64,000 nt of DNA from Rozella allomycis CSF55. Taxonomy: Eukaryota > Rozellomycota. Position numbers and translations under genes: made by a program. Where the stretch lies: positions 1 to 64,000 of the forward strand of contig KE560937.1 of assembly GCA_000442015.1 (NCBI GenBank), written 5' to 3'. Shown piece after piece: positions 47,483 to 58,397 of this stretch; position 1 is the first letter of the stretch, and each line of letters begins with the position of its first letter. The notes under the pieces are model-generated. The model was not told where the DNA came from and did not search any database. It worked only from the letters and a program-made list of their open reading frames with translations.

Positions 47483-50400
47483 ATGAGTGCTATCAAGGTG
47501 CAATGGCATAGTCAACCGCCCACAAGTATTGAGCAAGATGATAAAAATTCCGAAGGGAACATAATATATAACCATCGTGAAGAAGAAAATAAAAACGCTT
47601 TTAATGCTGAGGATATAGATCAAGTAATTAGATCGGATCATTAGAAAAAGCAAACAAAGAGAATGCAGGAGATTCAAGAAAGATTGAATTATATGAATGA
47701 GCAAATGTTGAAGTATCAAGAAAGTTTGTTAAGACAGCATCAAGAGATGCAAGAGAAACAAGCAAAGCACCTAGATATGATAGATAGAACCTTTAAAAAT
47801 GAGTCAGAGAAAGTAATATATTAGTATTAATAGTATAAAGATGTTCCAGATGAGAAGGGTGCTTCAAGATACAGAGAAGACAATGCTAAATCAATTGAAT
47901 TATGAAATGGAGACCAAATTTTCGTCTGTTCAAAATGAATTTAGGGGATTTTTGAATGATTTAGAAGATATGAAGAGAACAATATTCAGCACGAAAGATG
48001 TAGCTAAAAAGCAAATAGAGGTAAGAATGTGTGAAAGGAAACAAAGGAACTCATGGTCCAAGTAACAAAGGCAGGAAGAGATTATCAAGATATGTATTCA
48101 ATGCTACAATATTCACCGATTGATAGTTTATTAAATAAAAACAAAGATGAGGATCATGGAAAAATTGCAGAAAAGATATTGGAGCAAGTTAACAAGCAAA
48201 AATATACAGCGTTTGATTATTCTGAAATTACAGAGTCATTGACATCAGCGAAAAATATTTTGAAAGATTTGCAGCAATCTGTAAATTCGGTTGAAGAAGC
48301 TGGCGAAGTGGAAATTTGTTTGCGGGAGATGCAAAGAGATTCAGCGTATTCATCGCCAGAAATAGCAAAGGCGACTGTTGAAGTTGCTTTTATGAAAGCT
48401 TTGAGAGATTCGAAAACTAAAAAAGAAGACAAAGAAGTTAAAGCAAAAGTCAAAGTGAAGCCCAAGGCTAAACTTGAAGCACCAAAGGAGAAGAAAAAGG
48501 CACAGAAGGAATCCATTTTTAAGAAAATAGTTGAGGAAATACGATTAGAATCAGAGCCGGATTCTGGGATAGAGCCAAAGATTAGAAAACCCAATAAGAT
48601 GAAGATGAAGAGAGATGCTTCTAAAGAAATGCCTACAAGAGTAGATCTAAAAGAAATACCAGAAAAAAAGAAGAGAGGGACACCCTCAAACTCGGTAAGA
48701 GATCCATGTTATGATGAGAGGTGCCATCCAGTCCACCAAAGCCACCATTCCCTTACAATGTGCAATCAGTTGATAGGCCAGTATTTTTGAAAAGATCAAC
48801 CATTCGCCCAGTGACATTAAAATTTCTTGAATCTCCCAGGGTTGTAATAAAGCCGAACAAAGCAGTTGAACAAAAGAAACAGCACCACGTGGAGGCAAAA
48901 GTTGTCGCAAGAAAGCCTATTGAAGAAGAAATTGTAAAAAAAGAAAATATTAAAGCTGATAGTCCCTTGAACATTTTCAAACCAATTGAAATTGAAATTT
49001 CAGCTAGAAATATAGCGACAAGAAATGTTTTAATTCAACATTCAGAAATGAAAGATGAATGTGTTGATGTTCAAATGGGATTGAATTCAGCGAGTCAAAC
49101 TGTATTGAAAGTGAGAGACAAGAAGAAGAAGAGAAATGTTAAACTTCAAGTTAATTTGCCATTTGAAGAGGACAATTTTAGAGAAGTGAAAAGTATTGGC
49201 GTTGGTTATCATGTTTATAAACAAAAAGGAACAGTTGGAATCCAAGTCCAACCAAAACAAAAAGAGACTAGCGTTGAAACCAATGAAATATTTAAAGACA
49301 ATAAATTAATTTCTGTTTTCCCGATTGTTAATGAAAGAGGGTGCCAAACTTTGGAAATACCTAAGGCTCTCATTGACGTTGCTGGAATCCAAACTGAAGA
49401 AAATAAAGTAAAAGAGAAAACCATCCAAACAATATATGAAAATGAAGCAAAAGAAATTCAAACATTTATTCAGATTGAAGGTAAAGAAATTCAGACGTTA
49501 AATGATCAAACCACTAGACAAGTCCAAACCTGGAACAATCAAACGTTCAAAAATGTCCAGACTGTTAATGATGTCAGTGTAAAGCAAATGCAAACTGTTA
49601 ATGATGAAATTCAATCCAATAATAATTTTGTTCAGACGGAGGATAAGAAAATTATCACAAGAGAAGAATTTACCGATGCAAGACCCATGTATATTCAAGT
49701 TGAAGATATAAACATTTACGATAAGGAAACTCAGATTGATAATCCATTTTTAGATGATATGATTGACTTTGTTTTAGACGAATTACTTTTATCTGTTCTC
49801 ATTCATGTTGTTTCCAGTGTCCTAGATGCCGAGCAAGTTGTCATTAAAGAAAACATTGGAATAAAAGAAGAGAAAAAGCTCGTTATAGAAGAAATTCATG
49901 GCATTGAAGAATTACAGGAAACTATTCCATCACTTTCAACACAGAAATCATTTTCAAATAAAAGTGTTCAAAATCTCGTGACATTTAATAGCAATGGAAT
50001 TCAAACTAATCCTTCTTCTCCAACAAAAGATTCTTACATGCAAACTGCTGCTTCAATTTCAGAAAAATCTCAAGAAACAATAAAGAGTAGTAAAAGAAGT
50101 GTTTTATCAGAGTAATCACATCAATTTATTCTAAAAGATTAAACATCCAAAAACTTTCATCAAACGAAGAACTTCCTTTCAGCCCAATCCAAAAAAATCA
50201 ATCCCTTGGAGACCAAATAATCTTCTCTTCGCCTCCACCAAGGCCAGTCACAGCCAAGAGAAGCATTTCTATTCAAAACTCTCCAGAAAATTCAACTCCC
50301 AAAAGTTCATCTCACAATTCAAGCTCTGCTCTCTCCACTTCATATTCAGACGGTCAACTATTATCTCAATTCAAAAGGTATGCCATTTCGATAATTCATA

Positions 50401-50665
50401 TAGTGATGGAGAACTCGTTGAAATTGTAGATAGTAGCGTCATCGAAATAGCTCAAAAGTTATGGAAAGATCTCTACCATCCATCAAAACCCAACGCTTCT
50501 TCCTCTTCAGATCCCGCCACAACTATCGACGACGATGCAATACTGTCGATGGGTGAATTTGATCCTGATTCTCCATCTTCTAAATCCAATGGTCAACTAT
50601 CATTCAAGTCATCTTTCAGCGAATCAAATCACTATTTTGCATTCCCAAATCTTAATAAACCTTAA
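47483..50665 (+). CDS. Large coiled-coil protein with QT-motif array, possibly TALPID3-like
   Basis: 1007 residues from seven exons (sum 3024); introns are 47625-47651, 47813-47840, 48021-48046, 48695-48720, 50112-50137 and 50378-50403. The first 330 residues are coiled coil, followed by a Lys-rich linker, then a Pro-rich segment (SSPPKPPFPYNVQS). A long region has about a dozen short motifs of the form hydrophobic-Gln-Thr (GIQTE, TIQTI, EIQTF, QVQTW, NVQTV, QMQTV, FVQTE). The C terminus is Ser-rich with SDGELVEI. The order (coiled coil, QT motif, late SDGE box) recalls the centriolar protein TALPID3/KIAA0586, and a flagellate would need one. QT motifs resemble dynein light chain LC8 ligands. 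The TALPID3 assignment is tentative. Confidence 0.6.
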
Positions 50666-50732
50666 ATTGGATTTTGATTTATCAGTGACTTGCTTTTCAT
50701 AATTTAAAATAAATCGATAACCTTTAAACCGA

Positions 50733-51245
50733 ATGGTATATCAAGAAAGGAGGCAACATTACAGCAACAACTACAACAATAATTACAACGACCGCCCAAA
50801 GTACAATCAATCTCAACCAAGATATAATAATCCTCATTCTTTCAAGCGAGAAAATGATCGCTATCCAACGAAAGATTACAACAGAGACACGCATAAAGAA
50901 CGAACCCCCTCACCTCGTGATCAGCGCTCAAATGAAAGACTTATTAAAGATGGTATGTCCAGCACGGATATACTAAATGGTATTTTCGTTTTTTATTTTT
51001 GACTAGTCTTATTGAAAGAACAACGGAAAGGAAACCTGGTACCAGTGCCGGTTTTCTTCATGCCTGTGCCAGAAAGTAAAATCAAAAATTATTCATCCAA
51101 AATGGTCGCAAACCTTGTTGTCGACTTTAGCCAGATCAATTGGGCGGATGCCGCAGATGCAAAATCAGATAATGAAACAGATAATGGCAATAATGGAAAA
51201 GGCTCGACAGACGATGCCTGTGATTCAGACAATGAATCTGAATAA
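50733..51245 (+). CDS. Low-complexity Asn/Tyr/Arg-rich protein, unrecognised
   Basis: 161 residues, two exons, intron 50980-51006 (27 nt). The first half is rich in Asn, Tyr, Arg and Pro (NNYNNNYNDRPKYN), like many RNA-binding or condensate-forming proteins. The middle is conserved-looking (GNLVPVPVFFMPVPESKIK), and the end is acidic (DNETDNGNNG). There is no domain I can name. It is convergent with the BAR gene, with 18 bases between stop codons. Confidence 0.7.
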
Positions 51246-51263
51246 ACTATTTATTGCGCGTGT

Positions 51264-52167
51264 TTATATAATTAACGCATTCAAAGCTTCATACGATTTC
51301 TTGAAAAAGTTCAGCTGCGCTTCAATCATATCATTTAACTGTTTTAACAGGTCAGGCTAAATTGAATACACAAAATCATTTTACATTCTCTGTGACTGCT
51401 TTCATGTGTAATATTGCGTCTTCTACATTAAGATTGAATTGCTCCTCGGCAAGTTTCAATTCTTGTGAGAGCTTATAGATTCGAATATTAAAAATTTACC
51501 ATTTCAATTTTATCATTAGATGATTGTCTTAATCTTGATTTTACTGTATCAAGCTCCAACCTGGCCTTTTGTGCCGCTTTCCGTGCCTTGGCTGCAATTT
51601 GAAAAGTTCCATCCAAAGTATTCATAAAAGGCGCTAAAAATTTCAAAGCAATTTGATCGTCCTAGCAAAGGTAGTGAAGCATACGTACCATTTCATCACG
51701 AGCTGATGATACCTTTTCAAGAGCAAAAGCATAATTTTTCAATGCCTCGCCAAAGATTTCATTTTCCGGTAACATCTCACCACATTGCATAGTTGTGGTC
51801 GCCATCATCATATGGAGAGTTCTGTCACTATTCTTGTCTCCCGTCGACACCGAATTTCTCTTTGTTATGCTTTCATTCACTTTGCTGACTACATTCATGA
51901 CCGATTCCTGGATAGCAGGTTCATAGTTATTCGAATAAATAAACTTTTGAGCCACTTTGCACATCCCTTCATAAGCCGATTTATATTTCTCCATTTTTGA
52001 CTCCAACTCTACGTATTCTTGAGGGAATGGTGTGATTTCGTCAGCTTTTCCCATTTTTTCATTGGCAATCAATATTTAATTCATTAAGTACTTACTTGAA
52101 CAACTTGCTCAAATCCTTTTGATATTTTTTGCGCAAAGGGGTTAATCTTATCTCGTAATGATTCCAT
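51264..52167 (-). CDS. BAR-domain protein (fungal Gvp36-like)
   Basis: 264 residues in five exons (sum 795). The short N-terminal helix (MESLRDKINPFAQKISKGF) is amphipathic. ANEKMGKADEITPFPQEY, then VELESKMEKYKSAY and the long helices match Gvp36-type BAR proteins, which bend Golgi and endosomal membranes. There is no SH3 domain. Introns are 52070-52095, 51662-51688, 51472-51499 and 51357-51384. The first has a GT donor and ends in TTG; it joins QVVQ to IANEKMGKAD in frame, while the first AG downstream is out of frame. This is one of the cleanest TG cases. Confidence 0.82.
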
Positions 52168-52280
52168 TCAGCCACCAAACAAATGGGAAGCAAATTATAG
52201 ATTAGCATATTGTTAAATTGAAGAAAATAGTTAAAATTGTTATTAAATTATAAATATTCTTTAAGATCAATTAAATAAGT

Positions 52281-53248
52281 TTATAAAATTTGATTTAGTA
52301 TTCCCGCCAGTCGCACTCCAGCGAGAATAATGAATCTTTCTATAGCTTCTATATGTCTATCATAATAATCCAAAGAAAGGTCTTCTCCTTGCGTAAAGTT
52401 TAATGTTCCATCAGTACAATGATATTGATTAACCTCATAAGCCCACTTAAAAGGGCATATGTAGTTGTGCGAGAACATGTATCGAAAGTATTGCTTTAAA
52501 TAATCCGTGAAACACGCTAAAAGTGAGGTCTTTGTATCAGTTATTAAAGCATGGACTGCGTTGTCTTCAGGTGCACATGTGGCAGCGTAACTTAATTCAA
52601 TAGCTATTTTTGATTTCAGAACATCGAGGTAGTCTGATTTTCCTATGAGCTTTAATCTTTTGTCTAGTAGCATAGTGTCCCATATTTGATGCATGCTGAA
52701 CTTATTCCCACCAAACGTCCCCTTCACTGAATTTCCTCCTTCACCTAGACCAAGGACTTTATTGAAAAATCTATTTTATATACCGTGAAAAGGTTGATGA
52801 AGATCACCTACTATATGGATAAGCATGAGCAAGGATTCTTGCCGTCTCAATTTTGTCTCCTTGGAATTAGACAAAATATCAGTTGCGTTGATGATTGCTT
52901 TTATGGCACAATTTTGGGTGCAATCAGTAGAAAAATCAACATTGCAATATCTTGGCGGGTCATCATTCGTGTTGATGTAGTGGAGAGGTTGTGACCATTT
53001 GTACGCCTGCTTGGACTTGACTCGATCAGCCCACGTGGCGGCCTTAGATAGAGGTCTTTCATTTACTGGAAGTAAATTCATGACAGTTTCGAGTGTGGAT
53101 GGTAACAACAGTTCCTGCGCTAAAGCACCGACTAATTCATGCCCTTATTTTAAACAAAGAATTATTCATTACCAATAAAACCCCATGCAGTGACACAATA
53201 TATTCTTAAAATTAGAAAAAACACCACCCTTGAAACGTCAATTTTCAT
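52281..53248 (-). CDS. Secreted S1/P1-type nuclease
   Basis: 303 residues. A signal peptide (about 1-21) is followed by mature WGFIGHELVGALA, whose first Trp and His are zinc ligands in P1 nuclease. Further ligands are in KAATWADRVK, KWSQPLHYINTND and IHIVGDLHQPFH, and HQIWDTML supplies later His and Asp. Cysteines in DFSTDCTQNC and YHCTDG may form disulfides. The enzyme cuts single-stranded DNA and RNA and removes 3'-phosphates. Introns are 53144-53172 (29 nt) and 52757-52783 (27 nt). It is secreted or vacuolar; nutrient scavenging is a plausible use. Confidence 0.92.
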
Positions 53249-53413
53249 TATGCCGATTAAAAATATCACGTGGACTGGTATGCCGGGGTGAAAGGAAACA
53301 ATTTGCTACTTGCATTCAGAAATATCCAAATTCAAGATTAAGATATTCAAATTATAATTCATTTTCAGCGTTTTCGTCTTATCTCCCGTTTGTCATTTCT
53401 GGAATTTTTGAAT

Positions 53414-53678
53414 ATGGAAGACATTTACTATAAAACCTTTAAGGGTGGAATGAGAGCCGTACCATTCATGATTCTTGGCGTTTTCACAGGCACAAAGTTG
53501 TTCACATTAAGGGTAATTCGTTATATATTTTAAGGAGCAGAATGAAGATAAAATAAAGAAATATCAACAAGCCATGGAAAATAGAATGAAAAATAAGGTA
53601 GAGATAGAATCAGAGACGGAAGCAGTATGCACTGAAAATAATACGTCGAATGGAATTGAGCAGCCAGAGCAGGTATGA
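53414..53678 (+). CDS. Small single-span membrane protein, unrecognised
   Basis: 78 residues, two exons. One hydrophobic segment (VPFMILGVFTGTKLF) sits near the N terminus, and a charged coiled tail ends in an acidic stretch. Intron 53513-53540 (28 nt) has an alternative AG six bases earlier (22 nt) that would add two residues (Glu-Gln) without changing the frame. Size and layout fit a mitochondrial inner-membrane assembly factor, but I recognise no family. Confidence 0.5.
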
Positions 53679-53739
53679 AATAAATAATCAGTCCGTGGCT
53701 ATTAGGTCATTTGAAAAATATAAATAGAATAAACGACGT

Positions 53740-55338
53740 TTATGAAAAAGATTTAGCCTTGTATATCAATAAATACGCTGTGTGCCAGTCACCTCCGCCG
53801 TCAAGTTTGAGAATGTCATCGGATGTTGCTGGGCTCACTTTGTCGTCATCAAACTTCCACCATTTATCTATGAATGTCGAGTTTTTAAAATTACCTGAAG
53901 ATTGGTCCTTAGTCCAACCAATGTAATGTCCAGAATCCGCACTCCTTCCAATGTGGGTTAATACGGCTGTCAATTCATAAAAACCAGTAGTATTGGATCC
54001 AACGTCTATAAAACATAATAATTTTTTTCACGTACCATCAAATTCTGAAAGTTCTAACTTCAAATCAGAAACGTCAGCATTTTTCTAAGTTTAAAAGGCA
54101 AGATACATTTACCCCTCTGAGTTTAACTTCATTTTCATATTTTCTTATAGCTTCACGATTTGGCTCCATTTTCATTTTTAAAGCATCGGTACAATATTCG
54201 TACATATCCAACACGAGTGGAAATTTGACTTTTCTAAGAATTTTTGCCTTTACTCTCTCCGCAGGTTTCCAATAAAATCTAAGCATGTTAAGCGTCAAAT
54301 ATTTTGGCAATCTATTGATTAAAGTCTTTTTAGAATAACTGCATTGCCTTCCAAGGGAGGGCGAGGTTTTCTCGATAACTTCAATCATGGACTGCAACAC
54401 ACATAAATGTCTTAATTACCTCGTTCAACCCATCATTAATGTAGTTAACATTTCCAGAAATGTGGCAATTTAATTTATCTACAACTTCATTAGTTGTTGT
54501 GGGTGCCTCGTCAGCATTTTCCTGATTTGTTAAACTAGTAAAAAATGAAGTAAAAAAATACGTTGAAACTAATTCTAACGACATATGTCTATTCACAAAG
54601 TTGGTTTCTCCACTCTTTAAGTATTCTTTCAAAACATTAACAATGCAACTCCAACACTCTTCTGCATCCTGTTGCATAAACTGACCTCGGCTTTGTTGAG
54701 AAAATTGAGGATTAACAAGTCTTAAGACATTTAAAAATATCAGCGGATTCGAACTTTCAACTGTCTTAGACAAATTATTGAACAAGTCCCTCAAGGAAAC
54801 AGTTAATGTTTTTCTAACATCAGCATCGATTTGGGAATTAAAATTAAAACTATTATATTACATCTTTTAGCAATTACTTTATAAGCGCATTGGATAATTC
54901 AGGAATAGCCTTTAAGCACTGCAACGAAGCATTCATGTAACAGGTGTTGCCTAGGTTGACTAGTCCTCCAGGAATGTTTGTTGCTTCTGCAAGTTGTTCA
55001 TCAGTCATATCTTCCAGAAACACAGGCTTCTGTACTGGCTCTTTTGGTAATTCCTCTGCAGTGCCCATCATCATAAACGTATGTCCCTCCGAAATCCCAA
55101 GTTTTGATAGGTCAGTTTCATCCTATCTTTAATATTTATTTTATTTTACTTTTAATATTCCTCCTTTAACCATAATCTTCTGTCTTTCAGGCAACACCTC
55201 AGTTAGAGAATACAATTGCATTTTGAATGTTAAACCAGTCTCCTTCAGGTCCAAAGGAATATTTTCAAACTTCTTTCCGCTCCATCTAACATTAACAGTT
55301 TGCAAAAGACGATATGCCTTACCGTTCACAACGCTCAT
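53740..55338 (-). CDS. UBP6: Ubiquitin carboxyl-terminal hydrolase Ubp6/USP14
   Basis: 485 residues. An N-terminal ubiquitin-like domain (NVRWSGKKFENIPLDL, QKIMVKGGILK) docks on the proteasome. The USP domain has the Cys box NLGNTCYMNASLQCLK, QFMQQDAEECWSCI, and the His box DSGHYIGWTKD with WWKFDDDKV and DWHTAYLLIY. It trims ubiquitin from proteasome-bound substrates. Introns are 55123-55149, 54850-54877, 54392-54419, 54085-54112 and 54006-54035; exons sum to 1458. A 37-base stretch in the first exon could also be read as an intron, but the coding reading gives the expected ubiquitin fold. Confidence 0.94.
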
Positions 55339-55599
55339 TAAGATTTCTCGAAATTTCCAATTAGTTTTAGGATAACTTTATGTGCGATTGAGATAATATA
55401 TCCGTTTTTTATGGGTGTGCAACGTGCAATTAACAGCATACATTTATAATAGACTAAATAGTGGTTGTATCGATCATAAGTTAAATCGTCAAAGAAAAAC
55501 AAATACTGAAATACAATCAATGGATTTGGTTTATTGTAACAGCGTTACAGCGAAAGGCTGCGGATTTCAATAATCAAAATCGTGGCGAAGTCAGAAAAA
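55339..55599. other. Intergenic between divergent genes, no gene seen
   Basis: 261 bases upstream of both the Ubp6 gene (minus) and the CCDC137-like gene (plus). An open frame of 60 codons on the minus strand has no coding character. It probably holds both promoters. Confidence 0.4.
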
Positions 55600-56194
55600 A
55601 TGAAGAAAGAAAAGAACGACTTAAATCACATTCCATTTGCTTTTCGGAATGCAATGAAGAAGGTAATGGAATTTTTTTCACTTGAAAGATGAACGGTAAA
55701 TCACATCTTTCTTCTAGAACTCAACAAAATGATCAGAAAAATAAGAAAAAGAAGAAAGGACAAGAAGAAAAATTATTAATTAAACCAACAGAAACACTTC
55801 ATCAATTTAACGAACGTGTTGAAATACAGATGCAATCTAAAATAGCCACGGCTGCAAAAAGCTGCCGTAAAATATCCGAGTCAAGAAAAGCATTTTTAAA
55901 GAAAAGATCTATGAAAAAAAGTAAAGAAGAAGTTGAAATCCCCAAGTTCATAAAACTGGAGTCTGAGCTAGAAAGAAAGGGTCAAGTCAAGTTCGGGGAT
56001 GTTGCACAAGAACCACCAACTATAACCATTGTTCCCAAAGAAGTAATAACTTTCAATTATATATAAAGAAATTATCACTAGGCAAACAACGAATTTTAAA
56101 TGAGGAGAGGCAGAGAGTAGTTGATTTGTATAGAAAACAAAAAGCGTTAAAAATTTCGAGGGCGTCTTTAAGACATAATGAAAGAGAAAATTGA
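55600..56194 (+). CDS. CCDC137-like basic coiled-coil protein
   Basis: 180 residues, strongly basic. It starts with MKKEKNDLNHIPFAFRNAM and carries the segment QVKFGDVAQEPPTITIVPKE, the feature that recalls CCDC137 and its fungal relatives. A C-terminal helix follows (RQRVVDLYRKQKALK). The family is nucleolar or chromosome-associated. Introns are 55663-55688 and 56043-56068, 26 nt each. AATAAA lies about a dozen bases after the stop. Confidence 0.65.
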
Positions 56195-56424
56195 AAAAAA
56201 GCCCAAATAAACAATTTATCGTCAATAGTTTATTGTTTATCAAAATAATCACTTATAATATGACTGGGAATAACCTGATGGTAGACGCATACATTTGAAG
56301 TTCCCTGTTCAATTCATAATTGATAATTATAATATAAAGGAAAGAAATCGTTCAATCGCATTTTTCTTATTTTTTGAATTCTGCGATAATTTTTGTAACT
56401 TTGTTACTCGCTGTTTGAAATTTC

Positions 56425-56766
56425 ATGAACGTGAAATCATATTCTTTTCAAACAGATGGTATTTCTATGAACGTTACTTTATTTGAAAACAGATTAGTGA
56501 TATACGTTATAGACGATGATGCTAAAGGCATTCAAAGTGTGGTAGCAACATGTGTTTTTTGGATATAGATTAATATTGATGAAGCGAAACAACATCAACT
56601 ATTAGGCAAAAACGATACACATATTTTAGTCGCCGAAGAATTATATAAGTCATTAAAGTCTCTACGTTCTTCGGCCATTTTCTTTATGTCTCTGCAAAAA
56701 TCTGCCAATGTCAGATTATTCCTTGAAAATGTGGAAATTCAATGTAATAACGTACTATTTAATTAA
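56425..56766 (+). CDS. PSMG3/PAC3-like proteasome assembly chaperone
   Basis: About 102-104 residues. The N-terminal strand (TLFENRLVIYVIDDD) and the central block (QHQLLGKNDTHILVAEELYK), followed by a strand with FFMSL, fit the PAC3 fold that helps assemble the 20S alpha ring. The single intron starts at 56552. It can end at 56578 with TTG (27 nt) or at 56584 with AG (33 nt); both keep the frame. A third, 15-base reading is too short. The family match is by pattern only. Confidence 0.55.
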
Positions 56767-56809
56767 TAAATATATTCGGTAAAACTTCTAGTTTATTATT
56801 ATCAAAGAC

Positions 56810-57791
56810 TCATGTATCTACTTCTAGCGCAAACGATATTCTAGGGGAACGATTTTCTGTACTGACTCCGACTTTGTACGTACATGGACCCATTGGTTTT
56901 TGGTATAGTGCACTGAATCCCTTGTTTAAAGTTTCGTAACGTCATACTGATTTTTCCTCAATTTTAAATTGTATCCACTCGGTGTCTTTGAGAGGAGACA
57001 CAAACCTGAATCCTAACGCTAGCATAGAATCAAAACTGAAAAGATTAAACTCAAATCTGCATGATGCCTCCAGTAAACGTGATATATACAAAGTATAGGT
57101 TGATGATATATGGCCCATCACGGGATTTAACGTTATCGTAGTGTCACGTTCTTTGCCTCTAAAATCTCTGGTTGTCCACCTAGTTCCTAGCGATACTAAA
57201 AAGAAGTTTTCACTACGCATTTACGACCGCCCGTCTTTTCAAGAGCCTTAAAATATAACTCGCCGCCAACCGCAAAATCAAATATACTAAATTTTTTGGC
57301 GAACATGTGCCTGAATCCAAACATATAATCTTCTGTGCTGAAACTGATATCACTAGATGCCACGTTTGTGAGATGCTTTATGGTAAGGCCCACCTTTTAT
57401 AAAGGCGACATTCAATTTACAACATTATGATTCAAAAGTTTGTTATTACAAGGACTTTCGAAGGATGTGGTTAATATTAATGAATCACCAAACTTTTTTG
57501 ATAGCAGTCCTTCAACCTGCCCATCTTCATGGCAAGATGCAAAAAATAGCTCTTGGCGTTCTACGTCACGAGTTAATACACATTACCAGCATCCGAAAAT
57601 ATTGTAGAAAAATGAAAATGCGGGCTTCCGACTGATAAATAGTTGACGAATCGCTCGTTTATTTTACACTGGAAATTCACCGCTATAAACTCTTTGGGAA
57701 TTTCAAAATCAATTAAATTTTCGGATCTATCACAAAGCTTGGCAAATGACAATTTCCTATTTGAATAATACTTGTTCAATATTTCATTCAT
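56810..57791 (-). CDS. MDM10: Mdm10-like mitochondrial beta-barrel (ERMES)
   Basis: 290 residues in five exons (sum 873); introns are 57561-57586, 57394-57420, 57196-57224 and 56920-56946. The N-terminal part (LIDFEIPKEFIAVNFQCK) and the strands FAVGGELYFKALEKTGG, LSLGTRWTT and TITLNPVMGHISSTYTL fit Mdm10. It is short compared with yeast Mdm10, so some loops are reduced. Mdm10 anchors the ER-mitochondria encounter structure in the outer membrane and joins the SAM complex. The divergent Yar1 gene starts 23 bases away. Confidence 0.75.
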
Positions 57792-57813
57792 CCTTGGATG
57801 TGGCAGAGTCGCT

Positions 57814-58294
57814 ATGGTTCAAGAATTTTGTGATTTCGTAGAATGCGCTCGTTTCAATGAACTAGAAGAAATGAAAGCTATGTATGTAAATCCTATTGAA
57901 GCAAAAGATAATCGTGGAAATACCGCACTTCATATGGCCGCGGCTAACGGACACATAGGTAAATCACGAGTACACAAATAAAATAGAAATAATAAAGTAC
58001 CTGCTGGAGCTTAACTCGACAAAACAATTTTTAGATGCCCAAAATGATAACTTAAATACAGCCTTACACTGGGCAACGTTAAATGGTCATGTCGATGTCG
58101 TTTCAAGACTTCTGAAAGCTGGAGCAAGCGTTTTGGTAATAATGTGTAATTTTGTTTAGCAGATAAAAAATGATCAAGAAAAAACGCCTTTTTATGAAGC
58201 TGAAAATCGAGGATTTGCAGAGATCGTTTCATTAATGGAAGAAATGGTCCCAGAAAATGAAGCAGAAGAAGAGCTTCAAAAACTGGGTATATAA
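57814..58294 (+). CDS. YAR1: Yar1-like ankyrin protein (uS3 chaperone)
   Basis: 141 residues, three exons, introns 57959-57986 and 58136-58162. Two ankyrin repeats are seen: GNTALHMAAANGHIE and NTALHWATLNGHVDVVSRLL. They are followed by EKTPFYEAENRG and an acidic tail. This matches yeast Yar1, which binds newly made ribosomal protein Rps3 (uS3) and escorts it to pre-40S particles. The start codon is only 23 bases from that of the divergent Mdm10-like gene, so the promoters must overlap. Confidence 0.8.
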
Positions 58295-58397
58295 TGTATT
58301 CAAATACAATTTTCACATTACATAAATAAATCGTAATTTCCAAGTCGTGTTTTGTTTTTGTTATCAAATTCTACCAAAACAAAACAAAATCGCAAAT

